Positions 1-5,078 of a DNA stretch of 7,436 nt are shown piece after piece. The stretch's first letter is position 1. Every line of letters begins with the position of its first letter. The notes under the pieces are model-generated. The model saw only the letters and a program-made list of their open reading frames with translations. It did not search any database and had not been told where the DNA came from. The stretch is from DATAFF01 sp044870245 (GTDB taxonomy: Bacteria; Pseudomonadota; Alphaproteobacteria; Rhizobiales; Aestuariivirgaceae). Made by a program: the position numbers and the translations under genes. Location: NCBI GenBank assembly GCA_044870245.1, contig JBIOYR010000037.1, positions 1 to 7,436 of the forward strand, in the 5' to 3' direction.

Positions 1-14
1 GCTGGTTTGAACCC

Positions 15-788
15 ATGAAACTATCAGCCAATATCGGTTTCCTCTTCGCCGACCGGCCCCTCATCGAGCGCATCCACGCCGCCGCGGCATGCGGCTTTGC
101 CGCGATCGAGATGCATTGGCCTTACGACATTCCGCCCGAGCCGGTGCGCGAGGCGATTGCGGCGCATGGCCTCGCCATGCTCGGGGTCAACACGCCGCGC
201 GGCGGCAGCGCCGATTTCGGCCTCGGCGCCGTGCCCGGTCGCGAGGCCGAGTTCCAATCCGGTTTCGATCTCTCGCTCGACTACGCGACAAGGATCGGCG
301 CGACCGCCATCCACTGCATGGCCGGCAAGTCCGCCAATGGCGATCGTGCCGCTGCCGAGAGCGTGTTCGTCGACAATCTGCGGATCGCCGCCGACAAGGC
401 GCAATCAACCGGCATCACCCTGTTGATCGAGCCGATCAACCACCGCGATGCTCCGGGCTATGTGCTGTCCCGCAGTGACGCGGCCGCCGCCATCATCGAG
501 CGGACCGGGCGCCCCAACATCAAGCTGATGTTCGACTGCTACCACCTCCAGATCACCGAGGGCGACCTGACCCGCCGGCTCGAGAATTTGCTGCCGATCA
601 TCGGCCATGTCCAGATCGCCGCCGTGCCGAGCCGTGCCGAGCCGGACGAGGGCGAGGTCGACTATGCCCATATTCTCGCGCATCTCGACCGCCTCGGCTA
701 TGACGGCTGGGTCGGCGCCGAGTACAAGCCGCGGGGTTTGACCGAGGCCGGCCTCGGTTGGATGAAATCAGTAGGCGCAAGGCAGTAG
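15..788 (+). CDS. hyi: Hydroxypyruvate isomerase family protein (TIM barrel)
   Basis: A 257-residue protein of the Hyi/OtnI family within the xylose-isomerase-like TIM-barrel superfamily. Known members interconvert hydroxypyruvate and tartronate semialdehyde, or isomerise related 2-oxo sugar acids, in the cytoplasm using a divalent metal. Length matches the family (about 258). Visible family motifs are the N-terminal NIGFLF (6-11), LIEPIN with metal-ligand Glu139, MFDCYH with Asp174 and His177, HVQIA with Gln200, and GWVGAEYKP with Glu236. The ATG at 15 begins the conserved N-terminal strand. No clear Shine-Dalgarno precedes it, but a TGA at 8-10 could end an upstream gene, which would suggest translational coupling. 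The last residues (SVGARQ) and the TAG stop are encoded by sequence resembling the adjacent heptad repeat, so the natural C-terminus may have been replaced. Family assignment is firm; the exact substrate is uncertain, since paralogues act in several sugar-acid pathways. Confidence 0.9.
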   Translation: MKLSANIGFLFADRPLIERIHAAAACGFAAIEMHWPYDIPPEPVREAIAAHGLAMLGVNTPRGGSADFGLGAVPGREAEFQSGFDLSLDYATRIGATAIHCMAGKSANGDRAAAESVFVDNLRIAADKAQSTGITLLIEPINHRDAPGYVLSRSDAAAAIIERTGRPNIKLMFDCYHLQITEGDLTRRLENLLPIIGHVQIAAVPSRAEPDEGEVDYAHILAHLDRLGYDGWVGAEYKPRGLTEAGLGWMKSVGARQ

Positions 789-838
789 GCAGTAGGGAAG
801 CGCGCCGCTCACCGCCTGATGCCTATTGCCGACTGCCT
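780..838. repeat. Heptad-repeat hairpin, copy 1
   Basis: The left arm 781-796 consists of tandem AGGCAGT units. It pairs with the right arm 822-837 at 14 of 16 positions, and the flanking A780-T838 extends the stem. The loop (797-821) is 25 nt and begins GGGAAG-like, as in the copy at 2705. The hyi stop codon TAG (786-788) lies inside the left arm. The right arm contains an ATG (819-821) that opens a spurious extension of the next gene. No T tract follows, so terminator function is uncertain. Confidence 0.75.
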
Positions 839-852
839 CTTTCATCTAGAAT
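826..852 (+). promoter_or_regulatory. Candidate promoter of the thioredoxin-fold gene
   Basis: A good -10-like hexamer, TAGAAT (847-852, five of six against TATAAT), lies 32 bp before the ATG at 885. The best -35-like match is TTGCCG (826-831), inside the right arm of the heptad hairpin, but the spacing is only 15 bp. The same combination (TATTGCCG, then ATCTAG-C/A-AT) occurs before the PQQ dehydrogenase gene. This is inference from sequence only. Confidence 0.35.
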
Positions 853-884
853 GCCCCCAACCCCGCTCAGTCAGGAGTTGCCCC

Positions 885-1439
885 ATGGCCGTCTCTGCCT
901 CTTCCACCGAATTCGATTCGCCGGCCCCCGATTTCCGCCTGAAGGCGACCGACGGCAAGAGCTATGCGCTCGCGGACATTGCCGGCCCCAATGGAACGGT
1001 CGTCGTCTTCATCTGCAATCACTGCCCCTATGTCAAAGCGGTGATCGGCCGGCTGGTGAGCGACGCCAAGGCGCTGATGACCGAAGGGATCGGCTTTGCC
1101 GCCATCTGCTCCAACGATGCCGCGGCCTATCCCGAAGATTCCTTCGACAATATGAAGCATTTCGCCCGCACCCACAGCTTCCCCTTCCCCTATCTCCATG
1201 ACGAGGATCAGCGGGCGGCGCGCGCCTATGACGCCGTCTGCACGCCGGATTTCTTCGGCTTCGACAAGGATCGCAAGCTCAAATATCGCGGCCGGCTCGA
1301 TGAGGGGCGCACCGCCCCGCCGCCTGCCGGTGCCCGCCGCGAGCTCGTCGAGGCGATGCGCGAAATTGCCCGCGGCGAGCAGCCCTCGGCCGAGCAGCTG
1401 CCCTCGATCGGCTGCTCCATCAAATGGAAAGAGCGGTGA
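885..1439 (+). CDS. Thioredoxin-fold protein (AhpC/TSA/redoxin family)
   Basis: A 184-residue cytoplasmic thioredoxin-fold protein. The N-terminal region (SPAPDFRLKATDGK) is the usual AhpC/TSA opening. The active-site strand carries VFICNHCPY, giving a C-x-x-C pair at Cys44 and Cys47 followed by Pro48. A second conserved segment, CTPDFF (119-124), supplies the cis-proline (Pro121) expected in the fold. A SIGCSIKWK tail (174-182) with Cys177 is, from memory, typical of this subfamily. It probably acts as a thiol-disulfide reductase or peroxiredoxin-like protein; the partner is unknown. The start at 885 is chosen because AGGAG (873-877) lies 7 bp upstream. The in-frame ATG at 819 has no such site and would translate the heptad repeat. 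No signal peptide is seen. The 3' end overlaps the convergent DUF72 gene by 20 bp. Confidence 0.9.
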   Translation: MAVSASSTEFDSPAPDFRLKATDGKSYALADIAGPNGTVVVFICNHCPYVKAVIGRLVSDAKALMTEGIGFAAICSNDAAAYPEDSFDNMKHFARTHSFPFPYLHDEDQRAARAYDAVCTPDFFGFDKDRKLKYRGRLDEGRTAPPPAGARRELVEAMREIARGEQPSAEQLPSIGCSIKWKER

Positions 1440-2154
1440 CGAGCCGCGCGGCGTCCTGCGGGGCAGCGCTCTTCACGTCATTGTCGAAAAACGCCCAGAC
1501 GGCGGTGCCACGTTTCCGCCAGAGAGTGATGTGGCTCGCCCATTCCTGGAGCGCCGCATCCGAATAGTTGCCGTGATAGCGGCCGCCGGGCCCATGATTG
1601 CGGATATAGACGAAGCTTGCCGTCACTTCCCGGGGCGCCGGCGCGGCAGCGTGGTCCGACAGGCAGAGCGCGATATCGTGCCGATGCAGCAGGTCGAAGA
1701 TCGACGGATCGTACCAGCTTGGATCACGGAATTCGAAACTGTATTGCCGCGCCGGATCGAGCATCGCAATGAAGGCGGCGAGTCGGCCACCATCGATGGT
1801 CATGCGGGGCGGCAGCTGGAACAGGATCGGCCCGACCTTGTGACGGAGCACGTCGAGCCGCGTTTCCGTGAGCTCGAGCGAGTTCGCGCTGCTCGCCTGA
1901 AGCCGCTTCCAATGGGTGATGAATTTCGATGCCTTCCAGGCGAAGCGGAAATCCTCCGGCGTCTGCTCGAACCAGCCTTGAACCGCCTCGATCGTCGGCG
2001 TGCGATAGAACGGTGCATTGAGTTCGGCTGCCGCGAAGCGGGTGGCATAGAACCGCAAGGCCTCGGCCTTCCTCAGACCCTCGGGAAAGAACGGTCCCCA
2101 CCATGAGGCGTAGTGCCAGCCGGAGGTGCCGATGCGCAGCGCGCCCATTCGCAT
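1420..2154 (-). CDS. DUF72 domain-containing protein (YecE-like)
   Basis: A 244-residue protein of the widespread DUF72 (YecE) family, a TIM-barrel-like fold whose biochemical role is not established. Diagnostic segments seen are GTSGWHY (9-15) with a nearby Trp, ELNAPFYRTP (44-53), FRFAWKASKFITHWKRL (69-85), GPILFQLPP (108-116), the EFRDPSW loop (141-147) and FFDND near the C-terminus (222-226). Together they cover the full domain, so the gene looks intact. Two ATG codons are possible, at 2154 and at 2148 (MGALRIGTSGW); neither has a strong Shine-Dalgarno. It is transcribed towards, and overlaps by 20 bp, the thioredoxin-fold gene. It diverges from the secreted-protein gene at 2264 across a 109-bp region. 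A long open frame on the opposite strand here is a shadow. Confidence 0.92.
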   Translation of the reverse strand: MRMGALRIGTSGWHYASWWGPFFPEGLRKAEALRFYATRFAAAELNAPFYRTPTIEAVQGWFEQTPEDFRFAWKASKFITHWKRLQASSANSLELTETRLDVLRHKVGPILFQLPPRMTIDGGRLAAFIAMLDPARQYSFEFRDPSWYDPSIFDLLHRHDIALCLSDHAAAPAPREVTASFVYIRNHGPGGRYHGNYSDAALQEWASHITLWRKRGTAVWAFFDNDVKSAAPQDAARLVTALSI

Positions 2155-2170
2155 GTTTCTGTTAAGCCTG

Positions 2171-2214
2171 TGACGCTGTCACCGGGTGACCAATGGTCAG
2201 AAATTTGCTACATT
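2171..2214 (+). promoter_or_regulatory. Candidate promoter with nested palindromes (possible operator)
   Basis: In the divergent gap, GTGACC (2186-2191) and TACATT (2209-2214) are spaced 17 bp apart, each matching the -35 or -10 consensus at four of six positions, and could drive the gene at 2264. The -35 box is covered by overlapping palindromes: TGAC-GCT-GTCA (2171-2181), GTCACC-G-GGTGAC (2178-2190) and TGACC-AAT-GGTCA (2187-2199). Alternating TGAC/GTCA half-sites over a -35 box resemble a repressor operator. The regulator is unknown. The region could also serve the divergent DUF72 gene. Confidence 0.4.
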
Positions 2215-2220
2215 GTCCCG

Positions 2221-2240
2221 AACGAGCGGGGGCGCTCGTT
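2221..2240. promoter_or_regulatory. Perfect 8-bp inverted repeat in the 5' leader
   Basis: AACGAGCG (2221-2228) and CGCTCGTT (2233-2240) are exact reverse complements around a GGGG loop. The repeat ends 10 bp before the AAAGGGG ribosome-binding site (2251-2257) and lies just downstream of the candidate -10 box. It would form a stem near the 5' end of the transcript or act as a DNA operator. Function is not determinable from sequence. Confidence 0.5.
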
Positions 2241-2263
2241 TGATCCATTGAAAGGGGCGCGCA

Positions 2264-2698
2264 ATGCGTTTTGCTGGTACCGTTTGGCTGCAGGTCCTTG
2301 TGTCGATCGCGATGTTCGCATTCATCGCCATGGCTCTTCGCCCGGAGCTGGCCGAGGCCGCCTCGCGGAAGCAGGGCAGGGAACATTCGGCCTCCCTGAC
2401 CGGGCGCTGGGCCTGGCGCGCCAATTGCCCGCGCGGCCAGTATCGCGGCGCCGCCTTCATTGCCCAGCACAGCGTCAACCGCTTCTCGGGTCAGCTCGGC
2501 AACACCAGCTTCTATGATCGCGGCACGATCTCCGGGGGGAGGCTGAACGGCAGGAACGCTTCCTTCATCCTCAATGCCTTCGGCAAGAGTGCCCGCATCA
2601 ACGCGCTGCTCACCATCAGGAGCGGCGGCATGGTCGCGCGCGCGGCCTATTCGTCACAGAGCTACGGCCGCTGCCTGCTGGTGTTCACCAAGGTTTGA
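2264..2698 (+). CDS. Small secreted protein of unknown function
   Basis: A 144-residue protein not assigned to a named family. Residues 1-33 look like a Sec signal peptide: Arg at position 2, a long hydrophobic core (about 7-25) and an AEA-A cleavage region near 30-33. The mature part of about 110 residues is rich in short beta-type, glycine-containing segments (GRWAWRANCPRGQYRG at 47-62, FSGQLGNTSFYDRGTISGG at 74-92). It has exactly two cysteines, Cys55 and Cys137, which could form one disulfide in the periplasm. AAAGGGG (2251-2257) is placed 6 bp before the ATG, supporting the start. A beta-barrel or lipocalin-like fold is a guess from the strand pattern. It is probably monocistronic, with its own promoter and a heptad-repeat hairpin directly after its stop. 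Confidence 0.8.
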   Translation: MRFAGTVWLQVLVSIAMFAFIAMALRPELAEAASRKQGREHSASLTGRWAWRANCPRGQYRGAAFIAQHSVNRFSGQLGNTSFYDRGTISGGRLNGRNASFILNAFGKSARINALLTIRSGGMVARAAYSSQSYGRCLLVFTKV

Positions 2699-2704
2699 GG
2701 TGAG

Positions 2705-2770
2705 TAGGCAGTAGGCAGTGGGCAGTGGGGAAGAGCTCCTGGCACTGCCGATTGCCAATTGCCTGTTGCC
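2705..2770. repeat. Heptad-repeat hairpin, copy 2
   Basis: This copy starts 6 bp after the stop of the 144-residue gene. The left arm has TAGGCAG-type units (2705-2726), and the right arm has TGCC-containing heptads (2743-2770). 2707-2727 pairs with 2743-2763 at 17 of 21 positions, and two of the four mismatches are G-T wobbles in RNA. GGGAAG after the left arm is shared with copy 1, suggesting common descent. No T tract follows. Confidence 0.75.
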
Positions 2771-2789
2771 GTCTTTTCGGACGGGAACT

Positions 2790-2807
2790 CTCCGCCGGCA
2801 GGCGGAG
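2790..2807. repeat. GC-rich inverted repeat before the 94-residue gene
   Basis: CTCCGCC (2790-2796) and GGCGGAG (2801-2807) form a perfect 7-bp stem with a GGCA loop. It lies immediately before the GGAG ribosome-binding site at 2810-2813, so in RNA it could affect initiation at 2820. It differs from the heptad hairpins and may be another small dispersed repeat. Confidence 0.45.
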
Positions 2808-2819
2808 TTGGAGGCGGGG

Positions 2820-3104
2820 GTGCTTCAAGGAAGGCCTGCCGAGTTGAATCCAATCGCTGGCAAATGCGTGCTGATCGCCGATGGCCGCAGGGTCGAGGGC
2901 GCCGCTTGTGCGATCGACGTCGAGGAGGGCGACAGTCCCCAGGTTTACGGCTTTCTCAGCGCCCCATATGAGGTGCTCAGGGCGACCCAGCTGGCCAGGC
3001 GCGTGCAGGTCGAGCTTGCCGATGGCCGCATCATCGAGATCGGTCTGCTCCAGGTCCACCCGACCGGAATCGCCTTGATCGCGCTGCGGCGCGAACTGTC
3101 GTAA
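2820..3104 (+). CDS. Small protein of unknown function (94 aa)
   Basis: No family recognised. The reading frame is open far upstream, but everything before about 2810 is repeat sequence, so a shorter start is chosen: GTG at 2820 with GGAG (2810-2813) 6 bp upstream. TTG at 2844, preceded by AAGGAAGG (2827-2834), is a realistic alternative. The protein has no signal peptide or membrane segment. It alternates hydrophobic and charged residues in a beta-rich pattern (KCVLIADGRRVEGAAC, RVQVELADGRIIEIGLLQV, GIALIAL), loosely reminiscent of small beta-barrel domains such as PilZ, but without clear PilZ motifs. Codon use resembles its neighbours. The upstream copy 2 hairpin and downstream copy 3 terminator frame it as a separate unit, and no promoter is evident. 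Coding status is probable, not certain. Confidence 0.6.
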   Translation: MLQGRPAELNPIAGKCVLIADGRRVEGAACAIDVEEGDSPQVYGFLSAPYEVLRATQLARRVQVELADGRIIEIGLLQVHPTGIALIALRRELS

Positions 3105-3140
3105 AACTTACACGCTTCACGACAGCTTGGAGAGCACTCG

Positions 3141-3220
3141 AAAAGGCAGTAGGCATTAGGCAGTGGGCAGTAGCGACAGCACTGTTCACTGCCTATTTGC
3201 CTGATGCCTATTGCCTTTTT
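3141..3220 (+). terminator. Heptad-repeat hairpin, copy 3, with T tract
   Basis: The left arm AAAAGGCAG... (3141-3165) pairs with 3187-3195 plus 3204-3219. It has one wobble mismatch and one 8-nt bulge (3196-3203), giving about 24 pairs. The right arm ends in TTTTT (3216-3220), the form of an intrinsic terminator on the plus strand. The AAAA at 3141-3144 gives the same form on the minus strand. It lies 36 bp after the 94-residue gene and only 13 bp before queF, so it should separate their transcription. Same family as the copies at 780, 2705 and 7220. Confidence 0.7.
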
Positions 3221-3233
3221 ACCAACGACCCCA

Positions 3234-3698
3234 ATGATCAAGACCGACATATCGCACCTGACCCAGCTCGGCGCCGACTCGCGGCTCCCGGCCTCGCCGG
3301 ACGAGGCGGTCCTCGAGCGGGTGGCGAACAGCAACCGGGGAACGCTGTATCTCGTCCGCTTCGCCGTGCCGGAGTTCACCTCCATCTGCCCGATGACCGG
3401 CCAGCCGGATTTCGCCCATCTCGTCATCGATTACGTGCCCGATCGCTGGCTCGTCGAATCGAAGTCCCTGAAGCTCTTTCTCGGCTCCTTCCGCAATCAT
3501 GGAGCCTTCCATGAGGATTGCACCATGGGGATTGCCAAGCGGCTCGTCGACACCCTGGCGCCGACCTGGCTGCGCATCGGCGGCTATTGGTACCCGCGCG
3601 GCGGCATTCCGATCGACGTCTTCTGGCAAACCGGTACGCCGCCGCCCGAGCTTTGGCTTCCCGATCAGGGGGTCCAACCCTATCGCGGCCGCGGCTGA
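3234..3698 (+). CDS. queF: NADPH-dependent 7-cyano-7-deazaguanine (preQ0) reductase, QueF
   Basis: A 154-residue type I (short, single-domain) QueF. It reduces the nitrile of preQ0 to the amine preQ1 with NADPH in the cytoplasm, a step in making queuosine for tRNA wobble position 34. Catalytic Cys52 lies in FTSICPMTGQPDF, with the general acid Asp59 in the same segment. The family signature ESKSLKLF (75-82) and the substrate-binding pair His93-Glu94 (GAFHEDC) are present, as is the GGYWYPRGG strand (116-124). Length is typical. The start at 3234 gives the N-terminus MIKTDISHLTQLG expected in alphaproteobacterial homologues. The ATG at 3204 would only add repeat-encoded residues. No good Shine-Dalgarno precedes either, which is unusual here. 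It is followed after 24 bp by the alcohol dehydrogenase, so the two are probably co-transcribed. Confidence 0.96.
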   Translation: MIKTDISHLTQLGADSRLPASPDEAVLERVANSNRGTLYLVRFAVPEFTSICPMTGQPDFAHLVIDYVPDRWLVESKSLKLFLGSFRNHGAFHEDCTMGIAKRLVDTLAPTWLRIGGYWYPRGGIPIDVFWQTGTPPPELWLPDQGVQPYRGRG

Positions 3699-3722
3699 TC
3701 CTTCAGCACTTGGAGAAAAGAA

Positions 3723-4805
3723 ATGCGCGCAGCTGTCGCCCGGGCCTTCGGCGAGCCACTCTGCATCGAGACCGTGGACATCGACGACCCCGGCGAGGGC
3801 GAGATCGCCGTCGATGTCGCGGCCTGTGCGATCTGCCACAGCGACATCATCTTCGCCGATGGCGGCTGGGGCGGCACGCTCCCCGCGATCTATGGCCATG
3901 AGGCGGCAGGCATCGTCACCCGGCTCGGCCCCGGCGTCGACGGGTTCAGGGTCGGCGACCATGTCGTCGCCACCCTCATTCGTTCTTGCGGCCACTGCCC
4001 CTCCTGCAATGATGGTCATCCCGTCACCTGCGGCACTGCCTTCTATCGCGACAGCCACACGCCGCTGCGCGATGGCGAAGGAAAGCCGCTGACCCAGGGC
4101 CTGCGCACCGCCGCCTTTGCCGAGAAGATCGTGGTGGACGCCTCGCAGGCCGTGACGATCCCCAAAGGCATGAACCTCGATGTCGCCTCGCTCCTCGCCT
4201 GCGGTGTCATCACCGGCGTCGGGGCCGTCCTCAACACGGCTGCGCTTCGCTCCGGCGCAACCGCCGCCGTCATCGGCACCGGCGGCGTCGGCCTCAATGT
4301 CATCCAGGCTGCCGCCCTGTCGGGGGCTGCCAGGATCATTGCCATCGATCTCGTCCCTTCCAAGCTCGAAACCGCCCGCCGCTTTGGCGCCACCCATGGC
4401 CTCCTCGGCTCCGATCCCGACCTGAAGCAACAGCTCCGTGCGCTGACCGACGGCCGCGGCGCCGACTACGTTTTCGTGACCGTCGGCGCGCGCGCCGCCT
4501 TCATCCAGTCGCTCGGCCTGGTGGCACGCTCGGGCAGCCTGGTCCTGGTCGGCATGCCGCCCGACGGCGTGACCATCGACATCGATCCGGGCTTCATCGC
4601 CCAGGACAATCTCCGCGTCCTCGGCTCGAAGATGGGAGACTCGCGGATCAAGGTCGACATCCCCAAGCTCGTCGCGCTTCATGAGGCCGGCAAGCTCAAG
4701 CTCGATGAGCTGATCAGCGCGCGTTACTCACTCGATCGGATCAATGAGGCAATAGCCTCGGCCAAGGCCGGCGAGGCCGTGCGCAATGTGATCGTGATGC
4801 GGTGA
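3723..4805 (+). CDS. Zinc-dependent alcohol dehydrogenase (MDR superfamily)
   Basis: A 360-residue medium-chain dehydrogenase that oxidises alcohols with NAD(P) in the cytoplasm. Catalytic zinc ligands are visible: Cys38 (CAICHSD), His59-Glu60 (YGHEAAG) and Cys160. The structural zinc loop is complete at Cys89, Cys92, Cys95 and Cys103. The Rossmann motif is GTGGVG (185-190), with Asp209 at the end of the second strand (IIAIDL), which favours NAD over NADP. Length is usual for the family. GGAG (3712-3715) is 7 bp before the ATG, a strong start. It sits 24 bp after queF with no hairpin between, suggesting co-transcription, and is followed by a double hairpin. The class resembles the aryl- or class III-type Zn dehydrogenases; the substrate cannot be told from sequence. 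The PQQ alcohol dehydrogenase just downstream suggests, but does not prove, a shared role in alcohol metabolism. Confidence 0.95.
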   Translation: MRAAVARAFGEPLCIETVDIDDPGEGEIAVDVAACAICHSDIIFADGGWGGTLPAIYGHEAAGIVTRLGPGVDGFRVGDHVVATLIRSCGHCPSCNDGHPVTCGTAFYRDSHTPLRDGEGKPLTQGLRTAAFAEKIVVDASQAVTIPKGMNLDVASLLACGVITGVGAVLNTAALRSGATAAVIGTGGVGLNVIQAAALSGAARIIAIDLVPSKLETARRFGATHGLLGSDPDLKQQLRALTDGRGADYVFVTVGARAAFIQSLGLVARSGSLVLVGMPPDGVTIDIDPGFIAQDNLRVLGSKMGDSRIKVDIPKLVALHEAGKLKLDELISARYSLDRINEAIASAKAGEAVRNVIVMR

Positions 4806-4836
4806 AAGGGTCGCATGCGCGCCGTCCCCTTACTCC

Positions 4837-4894
4837 CTTCTCCCCCGCAAACTTCTCCCCCGCAAAGCGGTGGGAGAAGGTGCCCCGAAGGGGC
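4837..4894. repeat. REP-like double hairpin with duplicated arm
   Basis: Hairpin 1: CTTCTCCCCCGC (4852-4863) pairs with 4867-4879 across an AAA loop, giving 12 pairs with one bulged T (4871). Hairpin 2: GCCCC-GAA-GGGGC (4882-4894). The left arm of hairpin 1 is duplicated in tandem: the 15 bp of 4837-4851 repeat exactly at 4852-4866. Similar arrangements are common dispersed repeats in Rhizobiales genomes (general knowledge). It may also act as a terminator for the alcohol dehydrogenase gene, though no T tract follows. Confidence 0.7.
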
Positions 4895-4932
4895 GTATGA
4901 GGGGGGCTTCTTGGGACGGAGCGCAGCACCCA

Positions 4933-4982
4933 CTACTCGCTACTCACGACTCGCTACTGACTACTCACTAGCTCGCCATTCG
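4933..4982. repeat. Degenerate 7-bp tandem array (CTACTCG/A)
   Basis: Seven consecutive units: CTACTCG, CTACTCA, CGACTCG, CTACTGA, CTACTCA, CTAGCTCG (one inserted base) and CCATTCG. The period of seven matches the TAGGCAG hairpins, but the unit differs and no complementary arm is present, so this looks like a single arm or remnant of a related element. It lies about 50 bp before the candidate promoter of the PQQ dehydrogenase. Confidence 0.65.
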
Positions 4983-4994
4983 CTCCTTGCGACC

Positions 4995-5033
4995 CGGCAA
5001 TGTATTGCCGCTCGGCGCCCCCCGATCTAGCAT
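4995..5033 (+). promoter_or_regulatory. Candidate promoter and operator of the PQQ dehydrogenase operon
   Basis: CGGCAAT-GT-ATTGCCG (4995-5010) is a perfect 7-bp inverted repeat. Its right half contains TTGCCG (5005-5010), a -35-like hexamer placed exactly 17 bp before TAGCAT (5028-5033), a -10-like hexamer; each matches consensus at four of six positions. Transcription would start near 5040, leaving a leader of about 38 nt. A palindrome running into the -35 box is consistent with control by a dimeric regulator, which is not identified. An alternative is that the palindrome is a fragment of the repeat family, which also contains TATTGCCG. Confidence 0.5.
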
Positions 5034-5078
5034 GGTGCGCCTGCCGGGGGGTGCACGAAAAAACGGGAGGTCTCTCAA

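Noticed and set aside
1198..2106. A 302-codon open frame on the plus strand
   Set aside because: It is antisense to the DUF72 gene and starts inside the thioredoxin-fold gene; Arg/Pro/Ala-rich with no family resemblance.
2662..2853. A 63-codon minus-strand frame with a proline-rich segment
   Set aside because: It is composed almost wholly of the copy 2 heptad hairpin and the GC-rich inverted repeat, with no ribosome-binding site; not a credible gene.
2705..3220. CRISPR-like array formed by the short repeats
   Set aside because: Units are 7 bp without unique spacers, arranged as inverted arms of hairpins, and no cas genes are present.
3219..4682. A 487-codon open frame on the minus strand
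   Set aside because: It is antisense to both queF and the alcohol dehydrogenase, spans their intergenic gap, and is rich in Gly, Ala, Asp and Arg with no domain: a shadow frame.
4815..5030. A 71-codon plus-strand frame in the gap before the PQQ dehydrogenase
   Set aside because: It translates the REP-like hairpins and the 7-bp tandem array; no ribosome-binding site or domain.
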